Notes: generated from the sequence alone by a model not told the origin. 64,000 bases of DNA from Chalara sp. BL73 (GCA_918026815.1 CAKJVC010000210.1:62001-126000), one strand, 5' to 3'; shown: positions 1 to 12,186, counted from the stretch's first letter. Numbers and translations are program-made.

Positions 1-1574
1 CCTTAACACTGTATTCAATTGAATACGATCTCGTACGGTGAATCCCCTCCGGTGTGTCTTTACTGAGTTGCATGCTGGCGGGTGATGGCCCGGTACTATG
101 GAACGGAGAATGGTCATCAGATCCGCCGGTGAGTTTGGAATATACGAGTGCTAGAAGGACGCGGATAGAAGGCATGCATGCACAGATGACGCCAATGTTG
201 ACTTCGACAATTGACCAGTACCCGATTGAATAGTAATCGTCTGTTACATATCAGCACTGTTCCTGTTAAGAGGCTTTGGATGATGGAAAGGTAATACATG
301 TTGGATTCGTGGTGTTTCGGAAATGGACGAGCGACTGCAAACGCAAAATGCTAACGACAGTTACGCTATAGCTATGGTGTAAGTGGATGTTGGCTTGGAA
401 GGTATGAAAGGAAAATAGAAAACGTACAAGAACCCAACACCAAACATAAGGCTGGCGTGCAGTCTCTTCCGCCAGGGGAGGTTAAGCCCCCGTAGTTGAT
501 AGATCGGCAGACCTAGCATCAGAAAGTCTATTATGATACCGATGACGGAAATAGACCAGGCCGGGCCGCTTGGGCTAATGCATCTGCCCGGCTCGCCACG
601 CCATTGGCCCCAGTAGTGATTGGCTGGCTTGCACTGTAAAGCATTCACGCATACAAAGATTGCCCCTGTGAGGCTTGTGATAATGATAAGGCACCAGGTT
701 ATCCGACGAAAGGTGAAACCAGGGAAGATACGCAGGTAGAAGAATAGGATTGACGTTTTAGTGACTGGCATAATAGCCGCGTATAGTACTTCCGCGAAAT
801 AGAATTGCTGCGCAAACCTATGAGCACGATCGTCTTGAAAGGGATTTGTCAGAAACATACGTGGAAGAAAATAATTATATCGTCAAGAGGAATTGACCAT
901 ATATCTTTTCCAAGGCGACCGATGGAAGCTATATAGCTCAATGCCGTGAACGGCGCTATGAGAACCTGGGATGTTTAGTTGCCGTTCGAGCTAGGGTAGT
1001 TGTAGAACAAACCGCGATGAAGATAATGGTCCAGTCGTCCCACCAAAAGCTGCCCCCCAGCGACTTGAACTTGGAGATACACCTCAAAATCACAGCAGTC
1101 ATAGCAAATATTCCACCAGTAATCCCCAGAATCCCAATGACATGACTGTGGTCCCGTGGTTGTATTCCGCAAAGCGATGAAGTGATATTCTTGGCTGCTT
1201 TCTGCTTGTTAGCAGAGTAACTGGGACATCTTAAGGCGAAAGGTGTCTATACCGAGTGCTTGCCTGATAGTGCATCCTTTTAGTACGCAACTTTCGACAT
1301 GGGTATTAAGCTTCGTATCGGAACATTGACATGCTATATCTGTAGCAGAACAGTTCGAAGTTGAGATACCGGAAACAAGGCAAGTAAGCTATAAGGCTCA
1401 CTTCGTCAGAATGCGACAGGTCTTTGCGAGCAAAGTAAAAAAAATAAAAGGAAGAGAATCACAAACTGCGCAAGGAGGAAGTGTGGATATCGCATTTGGA
1501 GGCGTCGAGTTGTCAGCTCTCGACATCGGTAAGCCGGTCAAGAGAAGGCCACTCAGGGCCAGCATGAGTTGCAT
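1..1574 (-). CDS. PTH11-like GPCR with N-terminal CFEM domain (3' end cut by window edge)
   Basis: Putative surface receptor of the fungal PTH11 class. Splicing on the minus strand gives a signal peptide starting MQLMLALSGLLL, an extracellular CFEM cysteine module (CSATDIACQC, then SCVLKGC), and a rhodopsin-like seven-helix domain (Pfam Fung_rhodopsin): GILGITGGIFAMTAVIL, WWDDWTIIF, FAEVLYAAIMPVTKTSIL, and the family hallmark GYWSIVEVNIGVICACMP near base 180-230. At least five introns are needed, for example gtatagac...agaaag before base 1205 and gtatgttt...gcgcag before base 814. The start at 1574 was chosen because it gives a clean signal peptide; an ATG seven codons upstream also exists. 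The frame is still open at base 1, so the cytoplasmic tail is incomplete. The ligand is unknown; in rice blast the founding member acts in appressorium formation, which is family knowledge only. Confidence 0.85.
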
Positions 1575-3493
1575 TTTGAAATAATGAACTACCAAAAGTA
1601 GTAAGATTGATAACCAACCAGTGCGTCGGTGTTCGCGGCGGCGACGTGACCCCTTTTAAAGACTTCTTTGCGCTAATGCAGGTCTTGAAGTAATTCGATA
1701 ACCTAATGAAGTGGGGTGCCACGCTTTAAGAACGTGGTATTGGCATTCCTTACCATATTCATCCCGCCTCACCCTTGGTTCCCAAGTCCCAATGCTAAGT
1801 TTCATGACATGTGCCCCTGACCTAGTTTGGTGCGGGGTATGGGGTTTCCCCATAACTTTAATGCCTACGAACCGAAAAAAAATGCTTGGAAGGGCGAATC
1901 GTAGGACTGAAAATAGAAGCCTGAATTCAACCGCGGTTCAAGTTTGGAAGTTAGGATCCGGCTGTGGTCCGTGTGCGGCGGATCAGTGCTACGCACGTAA
2001 TGAAAAACGGGATCAAGTCGACACACCTATCGTCTAGAACAGTAAGCCAGGTTGCATGACACTAACTCAAAGCGGGACCGATCTTACGAGTTCGAGGCTC
2101 TGAATCGCCGTCCTGCGAACGCGCTCGAAAATACTCGATAGAAGTCCCTATCCAAGTTCATGCTTTGCTCGTTCTCTTCCCGGAATTATTTGAGTGTGGT
2201 GTGCAGGCTAGATGTGCCCACCTTTCTAGTGGGAGCTTTTGTACCGCCGCTAATTCGCGGCTGCCAAATTAGTTGAGCGATTTATGCCCATGTAGGTTGA
2301 CGCATTATCCTTTCGACACACCAGCCACCGTTCATGGCGTCCAATTCCGCAGTATCTATGCAGGAAACTTATCTTTAGAGTTGAAAAGGGATAAGCGTTA
2401 GCCCATCATTGCGCAGCGATAGTAGATGATACAGATAGAGACCCATACACTTCTTCTATTGCTCTATATAAAGTCGAAAGGAGGACTTGATGCACTTTTG
2501 TATGACGGCCGGGGTGGATAAGGCCATTGTGGCAGTCTGCCCAGTAAAATAAGCCCAGGAGTTTGATAGAGTGTGGGGTAACTTCAGGGGACCACTAGAG
2601 AGGCATGATTATTGTATTGTAAACTTCTCTCATACGCCAACGTCTCGAGGCACCGAAGTTTAATCTAGAGTATTTTGACTGGAAGACTAATACACTAGAT
2701 GCGGACGTGATCTGCACATCTCCAATTTCTAAAATAAAGTCACATAACGGTCATAAAGATGCAGAGCCTCTTTTCAAGTGACCCACCTTCTATTCACACA
2801 ATAATTTTTTGGCGACCAATAGCAACATTTATATGGAAGCAGTTCAATCATGAGCGCTATTAAGTATAACACTCCGTGACAAAGATATTTTAACGAATCT
2901 CCAGGAATATTGAGCTTATTTTTTGTATGATATTTTTTACAAGCTATTTAAGAATTTGATGTTTTGCTTTAGTTTTGTTACAGCCAAGGCATTCCTTAAT
3001 AAAACACCACAATAGTTTGTGGATGTCTGAACAAAAGTAGGTGGTGTATCATGTAGCATTTATTGTATATCCCAACTAGTAAAGAGAATAATAATGAGTT
3101 GAGCACAAAGATCCTACTTAGGAAATGACGATATACTTATATTATATCCTTACAGAATACTGTAAAGTCCTGGAGTCCTCTAGACTCTAGAGTTCCTGGA
3201 CTCATGGATATCATCACGTAATTCTCTACCATTACATAAACAATTTTAGTTCACATGTTTATTGTCTAAAATAGTATCGTAACTAGGCTTATCACGTGCA
3301 GGTCATGTGACAATTGTAACACCCACCTACCTAGCCGTCTGGGAATTTTGGACTGTTACAGGCCCTTGTAATTAGATGGCTTCTGCCCCACTTCAACGCA
3401 CTCTTCACCTTTGTACACGCGGCGACTTCAAATACCAATTTCAAGACCAACCAACCCTCCTTAACTACAAGTGTACTATAAAGTGGGTGAATT
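1575..3493. other. Gene-free spacer, AT-rich in its second half
   Basis: No supported gene. A 108-codon plus-strand open frame (1711-2037) lacks recognisable motifs and overlaps the receptor's upstream region. From about 2500 onward the DNA is strongly AT-rich. The last 200 bases are the promoter of the Zn2Cys6 gene. Confidence 0.6.
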
Positions 3494-4751
3494 ATGGCAT
3501 ACCAGATTCGCGCCCATCAGAAATCTAGGTCGGGTTGCAACTTTTGCAAATTTCGACGCGTGAAGGCAAGAAAATCTCTGTTGGAACCCTAGTGGCTCAT
3601 TGACAATTGAGCTGACCGGCTTGCAGTGCAATGAAGCGAAACCAAAATGTGCAAGCTGCCTCCGCCGCGGCACCGAGTGTGTCTATTTACCCACAACCAA
3701 GCGGAAAGCTAGATCGACTATGAGCAATGACAGTTGCGAAGACAACGAGGCCCTGTTGTTGCCCTTTGCCCAGCATACGTCTGAGGGATCCTACAACGGC
3801 GCCAAGAACTTGTTGGACCTCCGTCTAATGCACCAGTACTGTGTTTTCACTACTCAGTACTTCGCCTCTACTTTTCCCGAGGAGGTTTCGACCTCCCTAA
3901 GGGTCGATGTTCCCAAACTCGCATTCCAACACCAGTTTCTTATGGACACCATTCTACTAGTTGCTATTGTGCACCTCGTCTGCAGCGATCCCGCCGCGCT
4001 TCAAGCCCTCCCCGTCTGCCTGTACCGGGATCGAGCCTTGAGCGGCTTGCGCGAAGCAGTGGCCGAAGCATCACCCCAAAACAGAGATGCAATCCGTGGA
4101 GCGTCTGTTCTGCTCGCAACTGTCTCTTTTGCTGCAGATCGGGTATCCGGTGAGTCAGGCCTTTGGGTCGCCAACTGGCTCACCCTGGCCTTCGGGCAAC
4201 GTAACTTCCGTAGCCCCAGGGCTACTCCTGTAGCTACTCCTGTGCCTGGCTCTGAGATTGTTTCGCCGCATCCGTCCCTATATGGCTCTTTCGATGATGT
4301 TATGGCGCCAGCTGCCATTCCGACTATCGTTCTAAGAGCACTTGAACAAGAGCAAGAGAGGATAGATGGTGCAGACCGCGATGTGCTCTGTTACGTCGCG
4401 GGAGAGCTGGGCAGACTCATTGGCACTTTGAAGCGTCCTTACGAGCAGTCGTGGCTGGAGAAGAAGATTAAAGCATGGGCGTTTGATGTGGTGCCGCCAG
4501 AATTTCTCATGATGGCTCGTGAAGGGAAATTCCACGCTGTTGTCATTCTGGCGCACTACTTGATACTTTTCAAGCTTCTTCCAGACTTGTGGGTTTATGA
4601 AGGCTTGGCCAATCATGACATTACACTGATCTGCCAGACTCTAGACCAAGAACAGCAGGACTACATAGCCATGCCAAGGAGGGCATTGCAGATAGACGAG
4701 GATTCTGCAATAGTCGCACTGCTTGTCAAATGCCTTGGTGTGGAAGGGTAG
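3494..4751 (+). CDS. Zn2Cys6 transcription factor, sterol-uptake-control (UPC2-like) type
   Basis: Nuclear DNA-binding regulator. Exon 1 (3494-3565) and exon 2 (3627-4751) join across an intron that starts GC rather than GT (gcaaga...ttgcag, 61 bases) and give a 398-residue protein. The join creates a perfect zinc cluster: Cys15, Cys18, Cys25, Cys32, Cys35, Cys42 (CX2CX6CX6CX2CX6C). The C-terminal part (LMHQYCVFTTQYFAST, then LLVAIVHLVC, and WVANWLTLAFGQRNF) has the layout of fungal UPC2/ECM22-like regulators, with a ligand-sensing helical domain. It is convergent with an RTA1-family gene 380 bases downstream. Lipid transporters of that type are sometimes under sterol or stress regulators, but a link here is only inference. 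Its target is unknown. Confidence 0.85.
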
Positions 4752-5131
4752 GCGACGGACGTGTTTTCACGGACTGGGTAGCTGTGAGATTCGATTGAAC
4801 AAAATACACTGGGTGATTTTGTAGCCCTGGCTACTGGGCACGCTTTCCTCAGCCGTGGGAGGTATTAAATATTTCAAGGTTGTCTACAATCTATTGTATG
4901 TAGATTCTCACGTGTTCATTTCATTATCACAGAAATATTCATAACGATTCGATACTGGACAATCGATTTTGGAAAAATATTCGAAGAAGGAAAATAAAGA
5001 TCTCTCTGGAGCTCTCACACTCCTATTGTTGCATACCGCGCTACTCCATCAAATGCCGGGAATCCATGGACTCCCAAAGACTCCACGTCTCACAAACCAA
5101 TTCGCGATATTGCCGGTTCCACTCCCATGCA
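4752..5131. other. Convergent intergenic region (terminators)
   Basis: 380 bases between two convergent stop codons. It must hold both 3' untranslated regions. No gene or clear repeat is visible. Confidence 0.6.
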
Positions 5132-6057
5132 CTACCGCAGCTCCTCCCCTTCCTGCATGTGTTTGATCTCCTTTCGGCCTGGTACATATTCGGATGGATG
5201 GTAGTAGATGAGAACAGCCAGGACACTCAGCATCAAGGTCGAGTCGCAGACATACAAGAAGGCCTCGCTCTTCTGTAGTGTGGAATCATGATCGCCGGTG
5301 AACTCGATAAAACGGAAGACAGATCGAACGAATATCATGGCACTGGAGAGATAAATAACAAACATCACGCCCCTCCAACCCTTTTTTCCACGGCGTGCAT
5401 CCACGCTCAAAGATTGTTCGGTTGGGTTTCTTGACAGCCGCCGATGGAACAAGCTCGCTAGCGCGACGAATAAAGCGAAGAAGACGATTTGTGCGGCCAG
5501 ACCGATGAGAATAATTGTTTTGCCGAGGCTGAAGTTGCTGCTTAGCATACCGGAACCCATGATCTGAACGATGAAAGTGACGATGTCCCCTCCGACGAAT
5601 AGTGCGGTTAGCCTTGATGGCTTGATAGGTGAATAGTGTTCGCCTCGTACAAGCAGTATCATACGGCCAAGGACCATGTAGATAGATGCAGCGAAGAGGG
5701 CGGGTGCTACAAGGATGCAGAGGGTTTGGATGATGAAAAAGGTAAGATTATTGGTGTCTCTAGCGGCCAAAAAGCGAGTGGTGTATCCGGCGATTTCAAC
5801 TGTCACATATTGTCAGCAGACCGCATTGCGGTTTAAACAGTGCGGTGAGAGCTGAATTACATGCTCTCGGGTTTACAAGAGTAGGGAATGGGAGACTCAC
5901 GAATACCCCCCATGACTAGAACAATGAAGTACCGAACCCGTCGCCGAAAGACAATAATGACATGCCATAAGGTAGTCATAATGAAAAGGATGAGGAACAT
6001 CATAGCAGCCACGGAACTTGGCTTGTAGACCCATGGACTGCCGTGGCTCTCAGCCAT
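5132..6057 (-). CDS. RTA1-like lipid-translocating exporter family membrane protein
   Basis: Seven-helix plasma-membrane protein of the RTA1/RSB1 family, whose members affect resistance to 7-aminocholesterol or sphingoid bases. Exon 1 (6057-5901) and exon 2 (5799-5132) are separated by a 101-base intron (gtgagt...gacag) and encode 274 residues, close to the usual family length of about 300. The join restores the family signature GGILEIAGYTTR at residues 50-61. Later segments PALFAASIYMVLGRMI, FVGGDIVTFIVQIMGSG and MIFVRSVFRFIEF are typical RTA1 helices with the conserved Asp and RSxFR motif. The C-terminus HPSEYVPG is also standard. It is convergent with the UPC2-like regulator gene. The substrate cannot be told from sequence. 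Confidence 0.92.
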
Positions 6058-6230
6058 GGTTGCTGTATAGACTCGTAAAAAAATCTGAAGAATAGGCTCT
6101 GAGAATTGATGGAAGAGAAATTTCTGTTGATCTGTGGAAAGTGAGGCAACGATTGTTTACAATATTTATGGAAGTCAGGAAATATTTGTCCACGCATTCT
6201 TGTACAGTGGCTGAAGGTGCGGATCTTTTC

Positions 6231-6258
6231 TCGCATTTCGCATTTCGCATTTCGCACT
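6231..6258. repeat. Heptamer tandem repeat
   Basis: Three perfect TCGCATT units followed by one TCGCACT. A short minisatellite about 170 bases upstream of the RTA1 start codon; it could alter promoter spacing by slippage. Confidence 0.85.
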
Positions 6259-6976
6259 TCGGTTTCACGATGTCTATGCGGCCCGCGTCGCAGCCGACTA
6301 CGACTCACCAAAGACAACTCATTATATGGTTATGCAAAGCTTTTTTCTCCAAAATCCTTGAGGGCATAGTGCCAATAATAGTGACGTTAACCAACCTTCA
6401 ATGCTTGAGGCAGGGGCTATAGCGCAAAATAGTTGCAGGGACGCGTAAATCCAGTTGCACCATCAAGTTGTGACAAAGGCCGAATATCCTGCTCAATTAC
6501 ACCCGTGGCCATTATAACCGGCAGCTGTAGTAAGTATGGAAATTCTAAGCAAGATAAATAGTGAATATTGAGGTTTTCATGCCGGAGTGAGGCTGTATTT
6601 CATAGTCGCAGATGGAAGTCCAGTGATATGCCAGCTGCTTTTCCAAATCACAATATATTACATTATCATAGCAGCAACCCTGCTCATTCAGAGTTCCACG
6701 CCTTGTTTTAAATAGCTCAATCATGACTAATCCATATTTTGGCTGAAGATATGTATCGGTGATCTGAAATATCTAGACTGCGCAATGGGCTAGGTTGGCT
6801 AGGTTTATAATATATATAATATATAACTTAGTAAAGCTCTATAAGTTGCCAAGGACTTATTTCAGCGATAATAGGTAGCTTGAGCGAGCTAAAATGAGCT
6901 TAAAAGGCTATATTTCTCCATATATTGAGGCTTTGGCAGTATTGGCAGCTCCGTTGAAGCTTTAAAAGACTCAAAA

Positions 6977-7049
6977 CCCAGTGGGTTGGGTCATAAACTT
7001 TTAGACCCAACTTACTGGGTCCATAATCGAGGTTTACCCAACCCAGTGA
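6977..7049. repeat. Imperfect inverted repeat plus third copy
   Basis: CCCAGTGGGTTGGGTC (6977-6992) is followed 11 bases later by its near reverse complement GACCCAACTTACTGGG (7004-7019, 14 of 16 positions). A third partial copy, ACCCAACCCAGTG, lies at 7037-7049. The mismatches are C-to-T type, as expected of a repeat decayed by RIP. It resembles the end of a small DNA transposon or MITE, without proof. Confidence 0.5.
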
Positions 7050-7849
7050 GTTTACCGCTGTGTAGGAATATCGGCTTTATGGATCTTAAGTCGACCGACT
7101 TTTCGAACTTTTGAATTTAAACAACTGGCCAGCAAAATCAGCCGTTTTGAGCCAAGCCTACATCAAGGAACTGAAATTCGTTCTAGTTTTCAATTTGTCA
7201 TATTCAACATGGTGTCGAGTAGCCAGAATTCTGATTTTGCGACTTTTATTAGGTATATCTGCAAACAAAGAATAGTTACGAATAGTTAAGATATCAGAGT
7301 TCAAAGAGCTTTTCCCAGGGTCTAAGCCCAGATTAGTTTTCTCCCCTTGATCACCTCTTAATTTTACATCTCCCAAACTCCCATAAATTTATCATATTTC
7401 AAAGCTCAAACTACCCTCTCTAACAAAACCTACTGAAAATTCCGCATACCTATGTAACCGTTAGCCATATCGGCTTTCCTACTTCTTATCAATCGTGAGT
7501 AAAACATACGCCGCTACCACCTTGAATATCTCATTCGTCCTGATCTTCGTTAAAACAATAAAAATAGTCATAAACAAAAACATAAACCCCACAATAATAG
7601 TCCAATCTCGCATCCTGGTCCTGGGAACCACTTAATAACAGCAAAGGAAGTACCGAAAATAGGACTACGAGGGGATAGATGGTAGATCGCGCTGCCTGTT
7701 TGGTTGAGGAAGCGGAGCAGCCTCTGTGTTGGGCCTGAAGTTTTACGACAGCTTTGTGCCTGTGCATTATTGTGAGTTTAGGAATGAGAATTTTAGGGAG
7801 GCGGTAGGCATACCCTGGTCACGGATAAGTGGTATCAATTATTCTCCGG

Positions 7850-8337
7850 ATATCCCCTGAGAAGTCCCGCGCGGGGTTTTCTCCGGATAAACTGACGAGA
7901 TCGTCTTTGTCATTAAGGAAATGAGATTCCAGTTCGATGACCGCCTTCGTGTTATCAAGCCAATTGGAAACGCTCTCAATAGCGAGATTGGGTACTTTTT
8001 TCGAGAGCAATTGTTCAAGCCTCGGATTGTAGTGCTTCTACTATATAACTGTAGAACAATCACTAAATTAAGATAGTTTTCGGACATCACATACGATGCT
8101 CTTTCGTCTTTACACTCGACGCCCTCATCAACCTTTTCCTCTCTAAACTTTTATGCTCTCGTATCGAACTCAAATTCCGCAATTCTCTTGGATTACCCCT
8201 TCCAGATTCTACACTATCAATGGAATTTAGAGGTACTTCTAATTCACTTAGCTCGTCTTGGAAAGAGAGGTGCGAGCGGAGAGGACTTGAATTTGCGGAA
8301 GATGAAGAAGTCTTTGTCGCTGCCGGGGAAGCTTGCT
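7850..8337 (+). other. Possible decayed coding stretch, unrecognised
   Basis: Between about 7890 and 8060 one plus-strand frame reads EIVFVIKEMRFQFDDRLRVI and continues with protein-like composition. Another frame from about 8110 to 8336 reads VFTLDALINLFLSKLL and ends in a stop after FAEDEEVFVAAGEAC. No start codon, family or complete splice model could be established. It may be an unrecognised small gene, a remnant, or chance. Confidence 0.2.
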
Positions 8338-8580
8338 AGTGCTGGGAAGTCCTGATATTTAGTAAGTGGCTGGGGCTGGGTTGACGGGATCGAGCATATT
8401 TTTTGTGTGAAGTTTCTATTCACACTTGAAAATGGAAAGAAGATAGCCGTGGCAACTATGCCCCAACATTTAGATTATGGCTTGATTTGCTTGCAGCTCT
8501 TGATGTACTCGCATCATAGATAGTAAGTTTAAACCACAAAATGTCATCCTATGACTAGATAGATACGTCTGTATAATTTT

Positions 8581-9733
8581 CTAGATTCTTTCTCCACTTG
8601 GTGGGATAAGTACAGCATCCAGACGGGCAGGCTGATCAAACCTTGGCTCATTGTTCGGAGAAAAGTTCACCAGCTGTGCCATTGTATAGCGGTCAGATCC
8701 GCAAGACCCTCTAGAATTGGACGTAGCATGAAAAGCATTCTATATAACAGTTAGGATAGTCTCTAATACCGAATTTTGGAGCAAAACTTGCCCAAATTTG
8801 TGTTCCATCAGGAGAGCTAAAGAAGCAATTATGACCTGTGCCATAGTTGCCGTTTGCTTGTGACATCACAGGACCAGACTTAACCCAAGAAGATTTGAGA
8901 AGAGGGTCACCTCCGTTCCAGTGAAGGAGTCCAAGAGCGTAGTTGGGTGTACCACAGTAGGAACCGGAGTATGCGAGCCAGATTTCACCATCATGCTTGA
9001 GTGGCTACATGATTTAGTTAGCGTTAAAATTTTGCTTTTGAGAATCACTCATACTTACATGCGGGCCTTCGTTGACAGCAGTAATTCCACCAGGAGCAGA
9101 GTTTGTCGTGTTCATTTCCCAGGCTTGATCGGGGGTGGAGATCACATGCCACCCTTCTACGGTCCAAGCAGTAGTGTCCAACTTCGTGATATGGATTGCC
9201 TGCAAATCGCTCGCGTCAATCGCGCTGAGAACATGGTATCGTCCCCAATAGGGAATTTCGAGATAAGTCCCATCGATACTGAAGGCGAAGTCTTTGTTTG
9301 GGCCTCCTTGAGATCCGACAGGGGGAACCAAGGTTGAGCGGTAAGAGTATGTGCAATCGAAAGGGTTAGGCCCATTACACCCTTTCAAGACCCGGGTCAA
9401 GCAACTATCACAACATGGCTTTGTCGAGTCGCACGAAGAGTAGAACATATACCAGACTCCGTCAATTTGATGAATTTCAGGAGCCCACATATTGGCGTTC
9501 CTAGTTGTGTCCGAATCGGTCCAGATAGTCTTAGTTTCCCCGTTGAGGAGGCCTGAGAGCATCGTTGCACGCGTGATGGTGATACGATTGTAGGAAGTAT
9601 ACGTTAGATGGTACATTCCGTCAGCAAAAACTATAGACGGGTCTGGCCCTGGACGTCGAATTGGGTTTGTGTAAGCAGAGCTTAGAGTTGCTAAACCCAA
9701 AGCGTGGAGCCATCTTGTATGTAAAAGGAGCAT
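8581..9733 (-). CDS. Secreted glycoside hydrolase family 43 (arabinan/xylan-type)
   Basis: Extracellular five-bladed beta-propeller glycosidase, likely acting on arabinose- or xylose-containing plant polymers. Three exons (9733-9059, 9004-8792, 8739-8581) encode 348 residues. The start at 9733 gives the signal peptide MLLLHTRWLHALGLATLSSA; an upstream ATG at 9778 would bury it. GH43 marks: PGPDPSI with catalytic Asp31, MWAPEIHQIDGVWYMFY, DFAFSIDG with the pKa-modulating Asp, NEGPH with acid Glu222, then GNYGTGHNCFF and FHATSNSRGSCGSDRYTMAQ. Intron 1 is GT-AG (54 bases). Intron 2 (8791-8740, 52 bases) must be read as GC-AG (gcaagt...tatag) to keep frame. A paralogue of the same subtype lies at 52996-54358. 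The exact specificity is not decidable. Confidence 0.92.
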
Positions 9734-10477
9734 TGTCGAAGGCCAAAAATGTTGAGAATGGAAGAGCGGCTTGAACAAGTGCTATGGCCTTGTCTGGAAA
9801 GAGCACACATCTGAATGCAATTTAAAAATAAAGAAAACTAATGTGGGACATGGAATGGAAGTATTTTATTTGTATTGTCTCCCTGTAGCTGTTTAAATAA
9901 CAGGTTCTGAACAAGTCCTCTATTAGATGGCCGTCTCATCATGCGGAGACTCCAGATTCCATGCCAAGAGGTGATGGTGGTGTAATTGGTGCGCCAAAAG
10001 AGGACGCCAAGATCAGGGTCTCAATTCCCGCCCGCTGCATACAAACTTGACCGCATAGTAACTCTATTGAGCGCAGGGGAAAGCACCGCTTTCGGTGATG
10101 AGGCGGGCGAATATACGCACAATTGATGCGCTATAGCCAATCAGGATTATATCTGACCATAAAACCGGGCCTGTTTTGCTTGTGGTTACTTTGCACCGAG
10201 GCTGTGCGTAAATTTCTGGACAAGGATTAAATACGGGGGAACGCGGGGCACCATTCAGTCGGAAAAAATATTGCTGGCTACAATAATGAGCCTTCCTATT
10301 TTACATATTTCGCCGATAATAAGTATTCAAATTATAAAAGGTAACATGTCCGATTGGTCATCTCTCTGCCGTAAATCTCCCTCCCAAATTCCCGTATTTT
10401 AACTGCAATTTCTGGAGAGTATCTTCTATCTTCCCCTCCCAATTCTCCGCGTCGCTGGATCTTTCTTGAGCACCGAG
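9734..10477. promoter_or_regulatory. Divergent promoter region of GH43 and P450 genes
   Basis: 744 bases between divergent start codons, so it must contain both promoters. A CT-rich stretch lies just upstream of the P450 ATG (about 10360-10445), a common fungal core-promoter feature. No further gene is visible. Confidence 0.5.
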
Positions 10478-12186
10478 ATGGCGCAAGTACCTGAGATCCC
10501 AGTGCTGAAGAGCAGCAACGGGGGGTTAGTTCTGGCTACTATCCTTTTTGCCGTCATTTTCCTGTCTCTCCTCAACTCTAGAGCCTCGCGGCTGGACAAG
10601 GATGAACCTCCGTTGGCGAAGTCCAGCATTCCCTTCATTGGAAATCTCCTCGATATGATTCGATATGACGCCGGAACCCTCATGCAGTCACGGTTGTCAC
10701 CCTTTGGCTCGATCTTGATCTTGTGTACTAACGCCGTCTTTCGCCAGCTTTCCTGCCTCGCGGCCACCAATATTCACCTTGAAGATCTTCTCTACCCGAA
10801 TTTATGTTGTCACTTCCCTTGAAGTTGCCCATGCCGCCCTCAGCGAGACCAAAAGCCTTTCTTTTAATAGTTTACTCGCCCTAGGTACTGAACGTGTCTG
10901 GGATCTCGGCAAGGAAGTGACACAGATGTTTAATCCAAACAATGAATGGGATGCGCCACTATTCAAGGACTCGTTACATGTAATGAGCCGGTCTATGGCG
11001 CCTGGCCTATCATTGAAGGAGATGCACTATCGTGCCCTCAAAAGTATGGCAACGAATATGAACAAGGTTGGACCCGCCACACAATCTACGGGCTTACTCA
11101 GATGGCTTCGAGAATTCATTTTCTTGGCCAATTCAATCGCAATATACGGTCCGGTCAATCCTGTAGTCGATGATCCTTCTCTTGTCACTTCTCTCCTGTA
11201 CGTGAATCACCCCAGAAATATAGTTCCTTATCATGCAGATAGGATTCACGTTGACGACGAATAGAGACTTCGAGGGAGATCTCCCTAAGCTGGTAATTAA
11301 TCTTTCCCAACCACTCACGGCATCAAAAGGGTATCAGGCTCGCCAAAGGTTTAGCAGGGTCTTCCAAAAATGGTATGCCGATGGGCACCTGGAGCAGGCC
11401 AGTGATGCTGCGAAACGGCAATTTGCTTCCAATTGTACCAAGCATGGACTGCCAGCAAATACACAAGCAGATTTGGAGATATCTGTGCTTATGGCCGGAG
11501 ATACAAATACAGTTCCAATCGCATTCTGGCTCTCGGGTCACATCCTCGCCGACGCAGAACTTTTGCAGGAAATCCGGGAAGAGATCTTGCACGTAACAAA
11601 GCGATCAACAGTGGATGGCACGGAAATAGCTACTATTAACTTCCCGTCACTCCTTTCGAAATGCCGGACTCTTAATTCGGCCTGGTTGGAAACTCTCCGT
11701 CGATATAACGTGGGCCTGAGCGCTCGAATGGTCCGTGAAGATATACTTCTCAACAACACTTTTCTTCTCAAGAAAAACTCCATGCTCGAAATCCCCCATG
11801 CCCTTATCCACCGGAACCCTGAAGTATGGGGAGAGGATGCCCTTGAATTCAAAGCACGTCGTTTTCTAGACAAGCAAAACACCACAGGGAAGCGCAAAAA
11901 GGCAATGATGCCCTTTGGCGCAGGAACGCACCTATGTCCCGGACGGCATTATGTAACAGGGGTTATCCTTAGCTTAGTTGCTATGATGGTTGTAGGCTTT
12001 GAGGTCACAGGGGCTGAGGACGGAAAGATCAGGATCCCGAAGCAGAAGCCTTTAAAAATGACCTCTCTGGGGACCAAGCCAGCGTCGGATCTTGAAATTG
12101 TGATGAAACGCAGAAAAGGTTTCGAGAACGTGCAGTTCACCTTTGATATTGGTGGCGGTGTAACCCTTGAAGATGTGGGTGAATAG
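10478..12186 (+). CDS. Cytochrome P450 (CYP7/CYP8-like fungal family)
   Basis: Membrane-anchored haem monooxygenase, substrate unknown. Exons 10478-10692, 10748-11201 and 11239-12186 give 538 residues. An N-terminal anchor (LVLATILFAVIFLSLL) is followed by a proline-rich hinge (SSIPFIGNLLDM). Splicing of intron 1 (55 bases) restores PIFTLKIFSTRIYVVTS. The K-helix ExxR appears as WLETLRRYN, and the haem loop is FGAGTHLCPGRHY with ligand Cys456 and the FxxGxxxCxGR pattern. The pattern around GxxNP and the haem loop resembles fungal 7-alpha-hydroxylase/prostacyclin-synthase-like P450s. The second intron is uncertain: the in-frame choice is only 37 bases; a 55-base alternative starts at 11184; the best consensus donor (11198) would cause a stop. 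No biosynthetic backbone gene is adjacent. Confidence 0.87.

Larger units (their letters stand above)
6058..8580. other. Long AT-rich spacer with repeat relics
   Basis: 2.5 kb with no supported gene. It contains a heptamer array, an imperfect hairpin repeat and a possible decayed coding stretch (all listed separately). Many stop codons interrupt every frame. Confidence 0.6.

Noticed and set aside
1711..2037. 108-codon plus-strand open frame
   Set aside because: No family, no signal, codon use unlike neighbours; probably chance.
10478..12186. P450 as part of a secondary-metabolite cluster
   Set aside because: No polyketide synthase, NRPS, terpene synthase or tailoring set lies within the window.
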